Source of the DNA: Arthrobacter sp. Bz4
GTDB taxonomy: Bacteria; Actinomycetota; Actinomycetes; Actinomycetales; Micrococcaceae
Length of the DNA: 64,000 nucleotides
Reading direction: 5' to 3'
NCBI RefSeq assembly: GCF_003075455.1
Contig: NZ_QDAE01000002.1
Span: forward strand, 1 to 64,000
Shown: positions 8,148 through 16,257 of the stretch, one piece after another
Numbering within the stretch: position 1 is the first letter of the stretch
Layout: every line of letters begins with the position of its first letter
The notes under the pieces: model-generated
What the model was told of the DNA's origin: nothing
The model's database searches: none
Seen by the model: only the letters and a program-made list of their open reading frames with translations
Translations under genes and position numbers: made by a program

Positions 8148-8807
8148 ATGATGACGCTAGAAACGCCCGAGCCAACCCGACCGGTCACGGTCTTCCTTCT
8201 GGATGACCATGAACTGGTCCGACGTGGGCTTCGGGATCTCCTGGAGGGCGAAGGGTTTGCTGTCATAGGCGAAACCGGGTCTGCTGCTGAGGCAGTTCGC
8301 CACATTCCAGCCCTGGCACCCGATGTGACCATTCTGGATGCCCGCCTCGCCGACGGAAACGGGATCGAGGTGTGCCGTGATGTCCGGTCAGTGGACCCGT
8401 CGCTGCAGTGCGTGATCCTCACCAGTTACGACGACGACGACGCCGTACGGGGCGCCATCCTGGCTGGCGCTGCCGGCTACATTCTCAAGGAAATTGTCGG
8501 ATCGGACCTTCTGGAGAAGGTGCGTCGTGCAGCCAACGGGGAGTCGCTGTTCGATGAGGACGTCAAGGCACGGGTTATTGCCGGTTTCACCGCCGTGCAG
8601 CCCGAGGACCCGCGCCTCGCGGGCCTGACCGTCCAGGAGAAGAAGGTGCTGGCGCTGATCGGGGCCGGGATGACCAACCGGGAAATTGGCGCCGAACTGT
8701 TCCTGGCCGAGAAGACCATCAAGAACTACGTGTCCTCCGTGCTGGCAAAACTCGGGTTCCAGCGCCGGACACAGGCGGCCGTCTACATTTCGCGCCCGCG
8801 CACCTAG
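8148..8807 (+). CDS. DosR/DevR-like NarL-family response regulator
   Basis: A 219-residue two-component regulator. The receiver domain carries the acidic pair DD (residues 19-20), the phosphoacceptor aspartate in VTILDARLAD (Asp64) and the conserved lysine in YILKEIVG. The C-terminal LuxR helix-turn-helix reads LTVQEKKVLALIGAGMTNRE and FLAEKTIKNYVSSVLAKLG, followed by FQRRTQAAVY. This is very close to the DosR DNA-binding domain as I recall it (FLAEKTVKNYVSRLLAKLG, RRTQAAV). It should activate genes from the 14-bp boxes found at five nearby promoters. Its kinase partner is most likely the DosS-like gene at 8959-10626, encoded on the opposite strand rather than in an operon. The first of two in-frame ATGs is used. 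Confidence 0.9.
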   Translation: MMTLETPEPTRPVTVFLLDDHELVRRGLRDLLEGEGFAVIGETGSAAEAVRHIPALAPDVTILDARLADGNGIEVCRDVRSVDPSLQCVILTSYDDDDAVRGAILAGAAGYILKEIVGSDLLEKVRRAANGESLFDEDVKARVIAGFTAVQPEDPRLAGLTVQEKKVLALIGAGMTNREIGAELFLAEKTIKNYVSSVLAKLGFQRRTQAAVYISRPRT

Positions 8808-8874
8808 CCCGCCCGGCCCTCCAGTCCCGGTCAGCCCGACTGTTCCGCGCGCCGCGGTCCTCTAACCCGTTCCG

Positions 8875-8947
8875 GTGGGCAACCTGGACATCGGTGCCCA
8901 CAATCTCCACCCAAAACGCCCAGGTTGACGCGGTCTGTCCAGGTTGC
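8875..8947. terminator. Overlapping hairpins between convergent regulator and kinase
   Basis: The 12-base arms GCAACCTGGACA (8879-8890) and TGTCCAGGTTGC (8936-8947) pair perfectly over a 45-base loop. A second, competing hairpin uses GTGGGCA (8875-8881) and TGCCCAC (8895-8901). The two share bases, so they are mutually exclusive. The position between two convergent stop codons favours a bidirectional terminator. Confidence 0.5.
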
Positions 8948-8958
8948 TCACCGGATCG

Positions 8959-10626
8959 TCAGCTCAGGGGCAGTATCACGTCGATGGTGGTGCCGTGGCC
9001 CAGGGAGGATTCGATCCTGACCTCTCCGCCGAGTTCCTCAGCCCGCTGCTGCATGTTCCGCAGCCCACTGCGACGCCCGGTCTGCTCGAATCCCTGGCCG
9101 TTGTCAGCGATCCGCAGGTTGACTGAATCCGTGCTCGCAGACAGCGTCACCATGATGGTGGTGGCCTGAGAATGTTGCAGCGCGTTGGAGAGTGCTTCCC
9201 GAAGGATTGCTTCCACATGGGCCGCCGTCGCCACCCGGACCACGGTGTCGAGTGGTCCGGAGAAGTGGATGACCGGTTCGACGTCGGAACCGTCGAGGGA
9301 CCGGCGGACAAGCGCGAGGATCCGTGAGCTCAGACTGTCCTCGCTGTTCGTCACCGATTGCAGCGAGTAGATCGTGGCCCTCAGTTCACCGATGGTCGCG
9401 TCGAGCTCAGTAGTGACGGAAGCGATCCGGGCGAGGGGCTCATCCCCGACCACATGCTTTCGAAGACTCTGGATACTGAGTCCGGCGGCGAACATCCGCT
9501 GAATGACCAGGTCGTGGAGGTCCCGGGCAATCCGGTCCCGGTCTCCGAAGACGGCGTCCTGTTCGCGCTGGATCTGCATCTGGGTCAGTTCCAGGGCCGT
9601 GGAAATCTGGGAGGCGAACGCGGCAACCATTCGCTGATCCACGGGCGAAAACGGCGGATCATCCTTGGTGCGGGCAATGACCAGGAACCGGGCGTGGCTG
9701 CCCCGGTCGGTGATCCGGGTGTACATGGCGGCGTCGAACACATCGGGCTCTGAATTGGGCAGCACGTCCTGGAGGTCGCGCCCGTTGAGAACTGCTGTAT
9801 CCCTGAACGGAAGCGTTACCTTGCGGAGGGCCGTCCCGTCACCCACAAGCCGCCCGCGAAAACTGTCGCCGTGCAGGCCGAGAGCCACCTCGCAATACAA
9901 GGCCTCGTCGGGCGCCATCCGGGTAAGGATGAGGATTAGGGATGCGCCGGAGGCAGCCTTCGCGTGTTCGGCAACGATCTCCACATCGCTGAGGTTCAGC
10001 TCCGAGGAGGAGTTCAGGAGCGCCTGAACCGCATCCTGTCCGCATTCCAACCATCGGGAACGTCTCGTCTCAGCTTCGAAGAGGCGCATGTTTTCGATGG
10101 CCACCCCGGCCGCCGCCGCGAGGGCAACCGTCAGATCCTCATCGGACTGGGAGAAGTCCCCACCGCCGTTCTTTTCGGTCAGATACAGGTTGCCGAAGAC
10201 CGTGTCGCGCACCCTGATCGGCACACCGAGGAAGGACGTCATCTGGGGATGACCCGCTGGGAACCCGAAGGATGCGGGGTGTTGGCGGAGGTCTTCGAGG
10301 CGAAGTGGTTTCGGCTCGCTGATAAGCAGCCCGAGCACCCCGTGTCCTACGGGCAGTGCACCGATCTGGCTGATCTGGTCCCCGTCGAGGCCCACGGTGA
10401 TGAAATGACTCAGTACTCCGTCCGGACCGATAACACCAAGGGCCGCGTACTTCGCGTCCACCAGCCGGCAGGCCGCCTCCACCACCCGTTCCAGCACGGT
10501 CTGCAGACCCTGGTTTTCCGCGATGGCAGCGAATCCTGCCAGCAGATGGTCAATTTCCCCCGCGGACTTCAGCGGAGGGGGCACGTCATCGGGATCTGTG
10601 ACTGGGGTGGTTCGGATGGGACTCAT
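8959..10626 (-). CDS. DosS/DevS-like GAF-GAF sensor histidine kinase
   Basis: A 555-residue cytosolic kinase with two GAF domains (about 40-185 and 205-350), a HisKA_3 dimerisation domain and an HATPase_c domain. The first GAF contains GFPAGHPQM with His126, which aligns with His149, the proximal haem ligand of mycobacterial DosS; FLGVPIRVRDTVFGNLYLTEK around it is also close. The phosphoacceptor is His371 in RDRIARDLHDLVIQRMF. The ATPase boxes NALQHSQA, IADNGQGFE and SGLRNMQQRAEELGG are intact. Haem binding and sensing of oxygen, NO or CO, or of redox state, are inferred from this match. It ends 152 bases from the convergent regulator gene and probably shares the 10713-10729 box region with the divergent PNPOx gene. 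Confidence 0.9.
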   Translation of the reverse strand: MSPIRTTPVTDPDDVPPPLKSAGEIDHLLAGFAAIAENQGLQTVLERVVEAACRLVDAKYAALGVIGPDGVLSHFITVGLDGDQISQIGALPVGHGVLGLLISEPKPLRLEDLRQHPASFGFPAGHPQMTSFLGVPIRVRDTVFGNLYLTEKNGGGDFSQSDEDLTVALAAAAGVAIENMRLFEAETRRSRWLECGQDAVQALLNSSSELNLSDVEIVAEHAKAASGASLILILTRMAPDEALYCEVALGLHGDSFRGRLVGDGTALRKVTLPFRDTAVLNGRDLQDVLPNSEPDVFDAAMYTRITDRGSHARFLVIARTKDDPPFSPVDQRMVAAFASQISTALELTQMQIQREQDAVFGDRDRIARDLHDLVIQRMFAAGLSIQSLRKHVVGDEPLARIASVTTELDATIGELRATIYSLQSVTNSEDSLSSRILALVRRSLDGSDVEPVIHFSGPLDTVVRVATAAHVEAILREALSNALQHSQATTIMVTLSASTDSVNLRIADNGQGFEQTGRRSGLRNMQQRAEELGGEVRIESSLGHGTTIDVILPLS

Positions 10627-10712
10627 TGTGCGACTCCAGTGAGTTGAACCCTGGCCTTCGATTCGTTGTCGTGGTGAAAATGAAGGAGCATACGGAGGCT
10701 GACCCGGCGGAT

Positions 10713-10729
10713 TAGGTCTTCCGGCCCTA
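10713..10729 (+). promoter_or_regulatory. DosR-like box 2 (PNPOx / kinase promoter)
   Basis: The core AGGTCTTCCGGCCC (10714-10727) matches the repeated motif except at the first position. It lies 36 bases upstream of the PNPOx start at 10763 and about 90 bases upstream of the divergent kinase start. It is positioned to activate the PNPOx gene and possibly both. Confidence 0.6.
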
Positions 10730-10762
10730 GTGGTGCGGGGCGTCCGACCTTACTGTCGGGCT

Positions 10763-11212
10763 ATGGACTCCGAGAATACACCCACATCCGTTTTACCGGC
10801 CCACACCTGTTGGGAGCTATTGCGCGGCACCGCCTACGGTCGGATGGCCCTGTGCGTCGACGGACAGCCCGAAATTTTCCCCATCAATGCGCAGGTAGAC
10901 CACGGAACGCTGGTGTTCCGTACCTCTGAGGGATCAAAACAGCGGGCAGCCGAAGGCGCTCCGGTGGCGTTCGAGGCCGATGGTGTCCTGCAGGACGGGT
11001 CACGAGCCTGGAGCGTGGTCATCAAAGGGAATGCATCAACCATTCAACGCACCGCCGAACTGATGTCCACGATCCACCTTCCTCTACACCCGTGGGAGCC
11101 CGGGCGGAAGGACCGCTTTATGCGGATAGTGCCCACGAGTGTCACCGGTCGGAGCTTCGACGTTACGCCTGCCCCCCAGCTGCAGGAGATGCCGGTAGCG
11201 AGCGAAGAGTAA
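10763..11212 (+). CDS. PNPOx-fold flavin-binding family protein
   Basis: A 149-residue split-barrel protein of the pyridoxamine 5'-phosphate oxidase-like superfamily. The core reads ELLRGTAYGRMALCVDGQPE, then IFPINAQVDHGTLVFRTSEGSK, then a VVIKGNAST strand and LPLHPWEPGRKDRFMRI. Members bind FMN or F420 and act as oxidoreductases or haem-degrading proteins; the same small type occurs repeatedly among DosR-controlled genes. I chose the ATG at 10763 (MDSENTPTS) over the upstream frame extension because the DosR-like box lies just before it. The last 50 bases overlap the 3' end of the convergent universal stress gene. A paralogue is encoded at 22487-22936. Confidence 0.82.
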   Translation: MDSENTPTSVLPAHTCWELLRGTAYGRMALCVDGQPEIFPINAQVDHGTLVFRTSEGSKQRAAEGAPVAFEADGVLQDGSRAWSVVIKGNASTIQRTAELMSTIHLPLHPWEPGRKDRFMRIVPTSVTGRSFDVTPAPQLQEMPVASEE

Positions 11213-12050
11213 CTACCAGGGTGGGGCACGGTGGAGCTAGCAGCAGCGTGTGAGTCACTGAGCCCAGCATAATTCCCGGTCGGGCACCCCGACCGTGCCG
11301 CCCAATCACCAGCAGGAACGCGTCAGCGGCGTGGAACAGGAGGGACTCCACGGGTGGCCGCTCGTCATCGAGAACCCTTGTTACGGTGAGCGACGGATAG
11401 GTTACCTTCAGTTGCGCGAGCACCGAAGCGGTTCCGCTGACCTCCGGAGCTGTGGTATCTGTCGCTGAGGTGACGACTTTGAGCCCGTGACCCGACCGGC
11501 TGGCTTCGGCCGCTGCCACGCGCAACGCGTCGTGCGATTCCGCCGAGCCATCGACACCCACCACCACGTCGCCGTCGTTGTCGGAGCCGGCGCTGGGGTC
11601 ACGCGGGATCACTGCTACCGGAGAGGTGCTGCCGAGGGCTACCTGCTGCCCGACGGATCCGAGGTATTCGCCCGTCTTTCCGTCCAGCCGGTCAGCACCA
11701 ACAACGAGGAGCGATGCATCCTCGGAGAGGCTGACCAGGGCGTCCACGATGTCGCCGCAATGCACGTTGGCGGTGACGTGTGCGTCGGGATAGTCGGCGC
11801 ACACCTTCCGGGACTCCTCATCGAGCGCCTGGCGAGCCGCAGCGATCAGGCTGCCGTACGGTGTCCCACCCGCTGCCACGGGGAGCATGAGTGACGGGTC
11901 GGGAAGGGCATGCAGCATCGTAATGTGCTGCCCGGTTTGGTGGCCGCGCCGCACGGCCCAGCGCAGAAGCGCCGGGCCGGTCAGCCCGTCCCGGAAGGCG
12001 ACGACGATGGGCCGGTCCTCGGCGAAGTCAGCGCCTGCTGTGTCGCTCAC
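11163..12050 (-). CDS. Tandem-domain universal stress protein
   Basis: A 295-residue protein with two UspA domains. The first (about 14-150) ends with VVGADRLDGKTGEYLGSVGQQVALGSTSPVAVIP. The second (about 160-290) ends with VIGRHGRGARPGIMLGSVTHTLLLAPPCPTLVV and keeps the G-2x-G-9x-G-S ATP-binding pattern, which is weaker in the first domain. These proteins support survival under hypoxia or redox stress. The start is the GTG at 12050, overlapping the alcohol dehydrogenase stop as GTGA, so it is the third gene of a usp-adh-usp operon. Its 3' end overlaps the convergent PNPOx gene by 50 bases. Confidence 0.88.
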   Translation of the reverse strand: MSDTAGADFAEDRPIVVAFRDGLTGPALLRWAVRRGHQTGQHITMLHALPDPSLMLPVAAGGTPYGSLIAAARQALDEESRKVCADYPDAHVTANVHCGDIVDALVSLSEDASLLVVGADRLDGKTGEYLGSVGQQVALGSTSPVAVIPRDPSAGSDNDGDVVVGVDGSAESHDALRVAAAEASRSGHGLKVVTSATDTTAPEVSGTASVLAQLKVTYPSLTVTRVLDDERPPVESLLFHAADAFLLVIGRHGRGARPGIMLGSVTHTLLLAPPCPTLVVTLRSLPASPAAGGQA

Positions 12051-13096
12051 GAGGTGGTGCTTTCGGGGACGATGACCGCGCGGCCGCGAAGCGTTCCGGC
12101 CCGGAGCCGCTCATAGGCCGTAGGTCCATCGGACAAAGAAAACTGCTCGTACTCGACGTGGATTTTCCCCACTCGAGCCAGTTCCACCACTTCCATCAGC
12201 TCTGCTCTGGATCCCCAGTAGGGGGCACGTGCCTGGGCGTCCCACGGCGTGGAGAAGAAACCGACGTCGACGGTGCCCACTCCAACCCCCACAACGGCAA
12301 TGTCCCCACCGATTCCGACCACCCGGGACGCGAACCCCGTGGTGACGGGAGTACCCACAAAGTCGAAGACCGCGGTGGCACCCTTGCCGCCGGTAAGAGT
12401 CCGGATCTGCGCCTCGGCCTCCTCCCCGGGGGCCAGCACATGGTCGGCGCCGACGTCGAGCGCGAGAGCACGTTTCTGCTCTGAGGTGTCAATGGCGATG
12501 ATGGTCGCCGCGCTCAGCGCCTGAAGGATCTGGACACCGACGTGGCCGAGCCCGCCTACGCCGATGACCACCGCCGTCGAGCCTGGGACCAGTTTCGGCA
12601 GGCTCTGCTTGATGGCGTGGTACGGGGTCAACCCGGCATCGGTGAGTGACACGCTGGCCACCGGGTCGAGGTCGCCGAGGGGCACCAGATGCCGGGGGTC
12701 GTCGACCAGGATGAACTCGGCCATGGCGCCCGGCGCGCCGAGGCCCGGGGGTGCGATCCCCTGCTCTGCCGCTACCTCGCAGTAGTTCTCGTTGCCTTGG
12801 GCGCAGGTATAGCAGCGCCCGCAACCCCACGGACCGTAGACGAGCATGGAGTCACCCACCTGGAGCCCGGTTACCCCGGCACCCCAGGATTCGACGGTGC
12901 CTGCGCCCTCGTGGCCAAGCGTGAGCGGCAGACCATAGATGTACTGGTCCGCGGGAAGATCCATGATGAATTGGTCGGAATGGCAGACACCGGCCGCGGT
13001 TACGCGCAGCAGGACTTGTCCGGGTCCGGGGACTGGGGTGGGAATGTCAACGAGTTCAGGGGCCGATCCGACTGTGCGATAATGCAGCGCCCTCAC
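12047..13096 (-). CDS. Zinc-dependent alcohol dehydrogenase (operon member)
   Basis: A 349-residue medium-chain NAD-dependent dehydrogenase. Visible elements are the catalytic zinc site AAGVCHSDQFIM, GHEGAGTVESWG, the structural zinc cysteines in GCGRCYTCAQGNENYC, and the Rossmann loop GVGGLGHVGVQIL followed by the NAD-type acidic residue in IAIDTSEQK. It should reoxidise NADH by reducing aldehydes, or oxidise alcohols, useful when respiration is limited. I chose the GTG at 13096 (VRALHYRTVG) because it overlaps the preceding usp stop as GTGA, indicating translational coupling; the longer frame from 13150 runs inside the usp gene. It is flanked on both sides by usp genes. Confidence 0.9.
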   Translation of the reverse strand: MRALHYRTVGSAPELVDIPTPVPGPGQVLLRVTAAGVCHSDQFIMDLPADQYIYGLPLTLGHEGAGTVESWGAGVTGLQVGDSMLVYGPWGCGRCYTCAQGNENYCEVAAEQGIAPPGLGAPGAMAEFILVDDPRHLVPLGDLDPVASVSLTDAGLTPYHAIKQSLPKLVPGSTAVVIGVGGLGHVGVQILQALSAATIIAIDTSEQKRALALDVGADHVLAPGEEAEAQIRTLTGGKGATAVFDFVGTPVTTGFASRVVGIGGDIAVVGVGVGTVDVGFFSTPWDAQARAPYWGSRAELMEVVELARVGKIHVEYEQFSLSDGPTAYERLRAGTLRGRAVIVPESTTS

Positions 13097-13551
13097 GCGT
13101 GATCCTCGGGCATTTCCCCTGTTGAACCCTCGACCACGAGGACAGGGCATTTTGCGTGGGCCACGCAGGCGCCACTGACCGATCCCATGAGCAGGCCTCT
13201 GAAAGTACCGTGCCCACGGCGTCCCAGGACGAGCATCACCGCTCCCTCAGCCGCCTTGACCAGCCCTTTGGACGGGTGGGAAAAGAGTACGACCTTCTCC
13301 AACCCCTCAGGCGGGTCATCCCCGAACGCTGATTGCACAGCAGTATCGAGGTGTTTGTGGGTGATTTCCTCGAAGTTGTCGCTACCGATCGGCACATAGC
13401 CTGCGTACTCTGGCGGGTAATCCCAGGTGCTGACCGCCTGGATCACCGCGTTGAATGGTGGTGCAAGTTTCCGGGCGAAACGCAGTGCGGCAATCGATTG
13501 CTCGGAGCCGTCAACTCCGACGACGATGCGGGGTGAGGTAGATGCTTCCAT
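13093..13551 (-). CDS. Universal stress protein, single domain
   Basis: A 152-residue UspA-family protein. It opens with IVVGVDGSEQSIAALRFA, the first strand and helix of the fold, and ends with VLGRRGHGTFRGLLMGSVSGACVAHAKCPVLVV, which has the complete ATP-binding pattern (G-2x-G-9x-G-S). It is the first gene of the usp-adh-usp operon, with a strong GGGAGG ribosome-binding site before the ATG. A DosR-like box lies 76 bases upstream of its start, inside the end of the ATPase gene. Its 75-base leader is clearly related to the leader of the ATPase gene (see 13552-13626). Confidence 0.9.
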   Translation of the reverse strand: MEASTSPRIVVGVDGSEQSIAALRFARKLAPPFNAVIQAVSTWDYPPEYAGYVPIGSDNFEEITHKHLDTAVQSAFGDDPPEGLEKVVLFSHPSKGLVKAAEGAVMLVLGRRGHGTFRGLLMGSVSGACVAHAKCPVLVVEGSTGEMPEDHA

Positions 13552-13626
13552 GATGTGCCTCCCGTGTCAGCGCGGCAAGGTTGCAGCTGCTTCCTTCAGT
13601 CTCACCCGCACTTGCTCGTGAGCGTT
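13552..13626 (-). promoter_or_regulatory. Leader of usp operon, similar to the ATPase leader
   Basis: The untranslated leader on the transcript contains GCAGCTGCAACCTTGCCG followed by CGCTGACACGGGAGG. The leader of the ATPase gene has GCTGCTGCAATCCTGCCG and GTGCTGACGAGAGAGG in the same positions, with 15 of 18 bases identical in the first block. The distance from the start codon to the DosR-like box is the same in both. This points to duplication of a promoter plus leader. Confidence 0.65.
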
Positions 13627-16117
13627 AGGGTCTTAGGGCCCGTTCTGGGGTGTCATCGGGCGCGGCGAGGAGCCGCCGGTGGTGCCGGAACAGGATTTCA
13701 ATAGCTATTCCACCCAGCAGTGCGACGACGCCCGACGCCACGAGATGGTTCCACCCCGGCACGGTGAAGTCGAAGAAGTCGCTGAGCAGGGGCACCGTCA
13801 GCACCAGCCCCAGCCCCACGAACATCGCCCCGATGATCAGCACCCGCCAGCGGTTCAGCGGACGTGACAGGACAACCAACACCCATAGTGCGATCAACGC
13901 CAAAACCAGAGCGGCGGCGGTCCGCACCTCAGCGGTGGTGCCGGTGTCTGTCCACCGCGAATAAGTGTTGATGGCGACGACGGCGAGCGCAATGATGAGC
14001 CCCGCCGGTATGGCAAAGGACAGGGAACGCTTCAAGAATCCGCTGCGGTAGCGGCGGGTGTTGGGCATCAACGCCAGGAAGAACGCAGGAATACCAATGG
14101 TGATTCCATCAGTGGCCGACAGCTGCCGGGGCAGGAAGGGGAAGTCCCAGAGCAGCGCTCCGAAGGTTATCGAGAGAATGACCGCGTAGGCCGTTTTGGC
14201 CAAAAACAGCATCGATACGCGTTCAATGTTGGCGATCACCCGGCGCCCCTCGGCGACGACGCCCGGGAGCCGGTCGAACCGACCATCCAGCAGCACCAGC
14301 CGTGAGACGGCCTTTGTGGCGGCGGCGGCCGAGTCCATGGCAATACCAATGTCGGCTTCCTTCAGGGCGAGCGCGTCGTTGACGCCGTCGCCGGTCATCG
14401 CCACAACGTGCCCGCGACGTTGCAGGGCAATGACCATGCCCTTCTTCTGGGCCGGCGTCACCCGGCCAAAGACCGTGTGGTGCTGCATCACTTCGGCCAA
14501 CTCTTCGGGATCTTCGGGAAGCTCCCGGGCGTCGAAGCCTGCGTCCGTGGCCACGCCCACCTCCCGTGCGACCGCTGCGACGGTTCGGGGGTCGTCACCG
14601 GAGATGATCCTCAGCGAGACGCCCTGCTCCGTGAAGTAGGCGAGCGTCTGGGCGGCGTCTGACCGGACCTGCTCACGAAAGGTCAACAGGGCCACCGGGG
14701 CGGGGTCGGCTGGAAGCACCGCTTCATCATCATTCTGGACCGCTGGTGGAGTGGGTGCATAAGCCAGAACGAGGGTGCGCAGACCGGAACCAGCAAGACG
14801 CGAGGCGGCGTCCAGCGCTTCCCGTGCCGCCGGGGTGCTCGACGTGCTCGACTCCAGCACGATCTCCGGGGCGCCCAGGAGCCACGTTCCGGCTGCTGGT
14901 GTGCCGTCGGGAAAACTGACCGCACTCCATTTCCGTGCAGAGGAGAACGGCACCGATGCGACCGGGCTGAGCGAACCGTCGTCGTCGAAGGCGTCGGCCA
15001 GACACCGGGCGGTGGCGTTGGCGTTCGGGTCTGCCCCGAACCAGCCAAGAGCCTGTTTCCATCCCTCTTGGGGGGCGGTCCCAATTTTGTGAACCTCGTC
15101 GAAGACGATCTTCCCCGCGGTCAACGTTCCTGTCTTGTCGAGGCATAGGACGTCCACCCGGGCCAGTCCCTCGACAGCCGCCAGTTCCTGAATGAGCACG
15201 TTCTGCTGGGCCAGGCGCACGGCTCCCACGGCAAAGGCGACGCTTGTCATGAGCACCAGCCCCAAGGGGATCATGGCGATGACGCTGGCGACGGCACCCA
15301 CCGCGCCTGTTCTCCAGGCGCCGGTGGTGATCGCCTGTTCCCATCCGCCCTGGCTTTGCATCTGACCGTTGACCACAATGGCCATCACGGGCAGCAGCGC
15401 GAAGGTGATCCAACGCAGGACCTGGTTCAGGCCCTGCCTGATTTCTGAGTGAACCAGGGAGAAGCGTTTGGCTTCGGCGGTCAGACGGCTGGAGAAGGAG
15501 TCAGCGCCGACTCGGTTGACTATCGCCCAAGCCTGCCCGCTCACAACGCTGGAGCCCGACAACACCTCATCATCGATCACCTTGTCGACAGGTTCTGATT
15601 CTCCGGTCAGCAAAGATTCGTCGATCTCAAGACCCTCGGCCTCCAGGATCACCGCATCGGCGGGGACCTGATCCCCGGCGCGGAGTACCAGAATGTCGTC
15701 CTTGACGACGTCTTTGACGTCGACGTCCTGGACCGTGCTGTCCCTGAGGACCCTTGCCCGTGGGGCGTTCAGAACCGCGAGACGGTCAAGGGATTTCTTG
15801 GCTTTGAACTCCTGCACGACGCCGATCAGCGCGTTGCCGACTGCAGCGAACCCGAACAGCGCATCCCGCCACTGTCCGAGGAAGAGGAGCAGTAAAAAGC
15901 TGCCCGCAACAATGGCGTTGAAGAGCGTCAGGACGTTGGCCCTGAAGATGTCCCAAAGGCTACGGCTCGATTGGTCCGGGACGTTGTTGGTCTGACCGGA
16001 TTCGACACGGACAGCGACGTCGGCGGCGGAGAGCCCTGTTCGTTCGGCGACCTGCGCCAAGTGTTTGGGGCCCGATTGGCCCTTGTGGCGTTGATCCACT
16101 GCTTCAGCTGCTTCCAT
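13625..16117 (-). CDS. P-type cation-transporting ATPase (CtpE-like)
   Basis: An 830-residue P-type ATPase. In order it shows the actuator-domain motif LLTGESEPV (about 170), the M4 region VASVIAMIPLGLVLM, the phosphorylation motif CLDKTGTLT (about 325), the hinge/Mg motif MTGDGVNDALALKEADIGIAM, and four C-terminal helices. The N-terminal AERTGLSAADVAVRVESGQTN resembles the cation-ATPase N-terminal domain. The IPLGL in place of the classic IPEGL, together with overall resemblance, points to the CtpE group, reported to handle calcium in mycobacteria; ion specificity is not certain. The ATG at 16117 has AGAGG upstream. Box 4 lies between it and the divergent arsR-sulP pair. It is followed on the same strand by the usp operon. 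Confidence 0.88.
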   Translation of the reverse strand: MEAAEAVDQRHKGQSGPKHLAQVAERTGLSAADVAVRVESGQTNNVPDQSSRSLWDIFRANVLTLFNAIVAGSFLLLLFLGQWRDALFGFAAVGNALIGVVQEFKAKKSLDRLAVLNAPRARVLRDSTVQDVDVKDVVKDDILVLRAGDQVPADAVILEAEGLEIDESLLTGESEPVDKVIDDEVLSGSSVVSGQAWAIVNRVGADSFSSRLTAEAKRFSLVHSEIRQGLNQVLRWITFALLPVMAIVVNGQMQSQGGWEQAITTGAWRTGAVGAVASVIAMIPLGLVLMTSVAFAVGAVRLAQQNVLIQELAAVEGLARVDVLCLDKTGTLTAGKIVFDEVHKIGTAPQEGWKQALGWFGADPNANATARCLADAFDDDGSLSPVASVPFSSARKWSAVSFPDGTPAAGTWLLGAPEIVLESSTSSTPAAREALDAASRLAGSGLRTLVLAYAPTPPAVQNDDEAVLPADPAPVALLTFREQVRSDAAQTLAYFTEQGVSLRIISGDDPRTVAAVAREVGVATDAGFDARELPEDPEELAEVMQHHTVFGRVTPAQKKGMVIALQRRGHVVAMTGDGVNDALALKEADIGIAMDSAAAATKAVSRLVLLDGRFDRLPGVVAEGRRVIANIERVSMLFLAKTAYAVILSITFGALLWDFPFLPRQLSATDGITIGIPAFFLALMPNTRRYRSGFLKRSLSFAIPAGLIIALAVVAINTYSRWTDTGTTAEVRTAAALVLALIALWVLVVLSRPLNRWRVLIIGAMFVGLGLVLTVPLLSDFFDFTVPGWNHLVASGVVALLGGIAIEILFRHHRRLLAAPDDTPERALRP
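13627..13643 (-). promoter_or_regulatory. DosR-like box 3 (usp-adh-usp operon)
   Basis: The core, on the plus strand, is GGGTCTTAGGGCCC (13628-13641). It overlaps the last codons of the upstream ATPase gene. It lies 77 bases before the usp start codon, the same distance as box 4 from the ATPase start. Confidence 0.65.
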
Positions 16118-16192
16118 GGGGTACCTCTCTCGTCAGCACGGCAGGATTGCAGCAGCTTTCTCCAGTGTGCACTCTGACTGCCTCGCTGAGTA
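16118..16192 (-). promoter_or_regulatory. Leader of ATPase gene, similar to the usp leader
   Basis: On the transcript this leader carries GCTGCTGCAATCCTGCCG and GTGCTGACGAGAGAGG. It aligns through its length with the usp leader at 13552-13626, including the sequences nearest the DosR-like box. No riboswitch class is recognised. Confidence 0.65.
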
Positions 16193-16208
16193 AGGGTCTT
16201 TGTACCCC
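16193..16208. promoter_or_regulatory. DosR-like box 4 (ATPase / arsR-sulP)
   Basis: The core GGGTCTTTGTACCC (16194-16207) is an imperfect palindrome matching the shared motif. It lies 77 bases before the ATPase start and 51 bases before the divergent arsR start, so it may serve both directions. Confidence 0.65.
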
Positions 16209-16257
16209 TCTTGAATGATAGAATCATCAAATAGTCAATTAGTTGGAGTGAAGGTCA

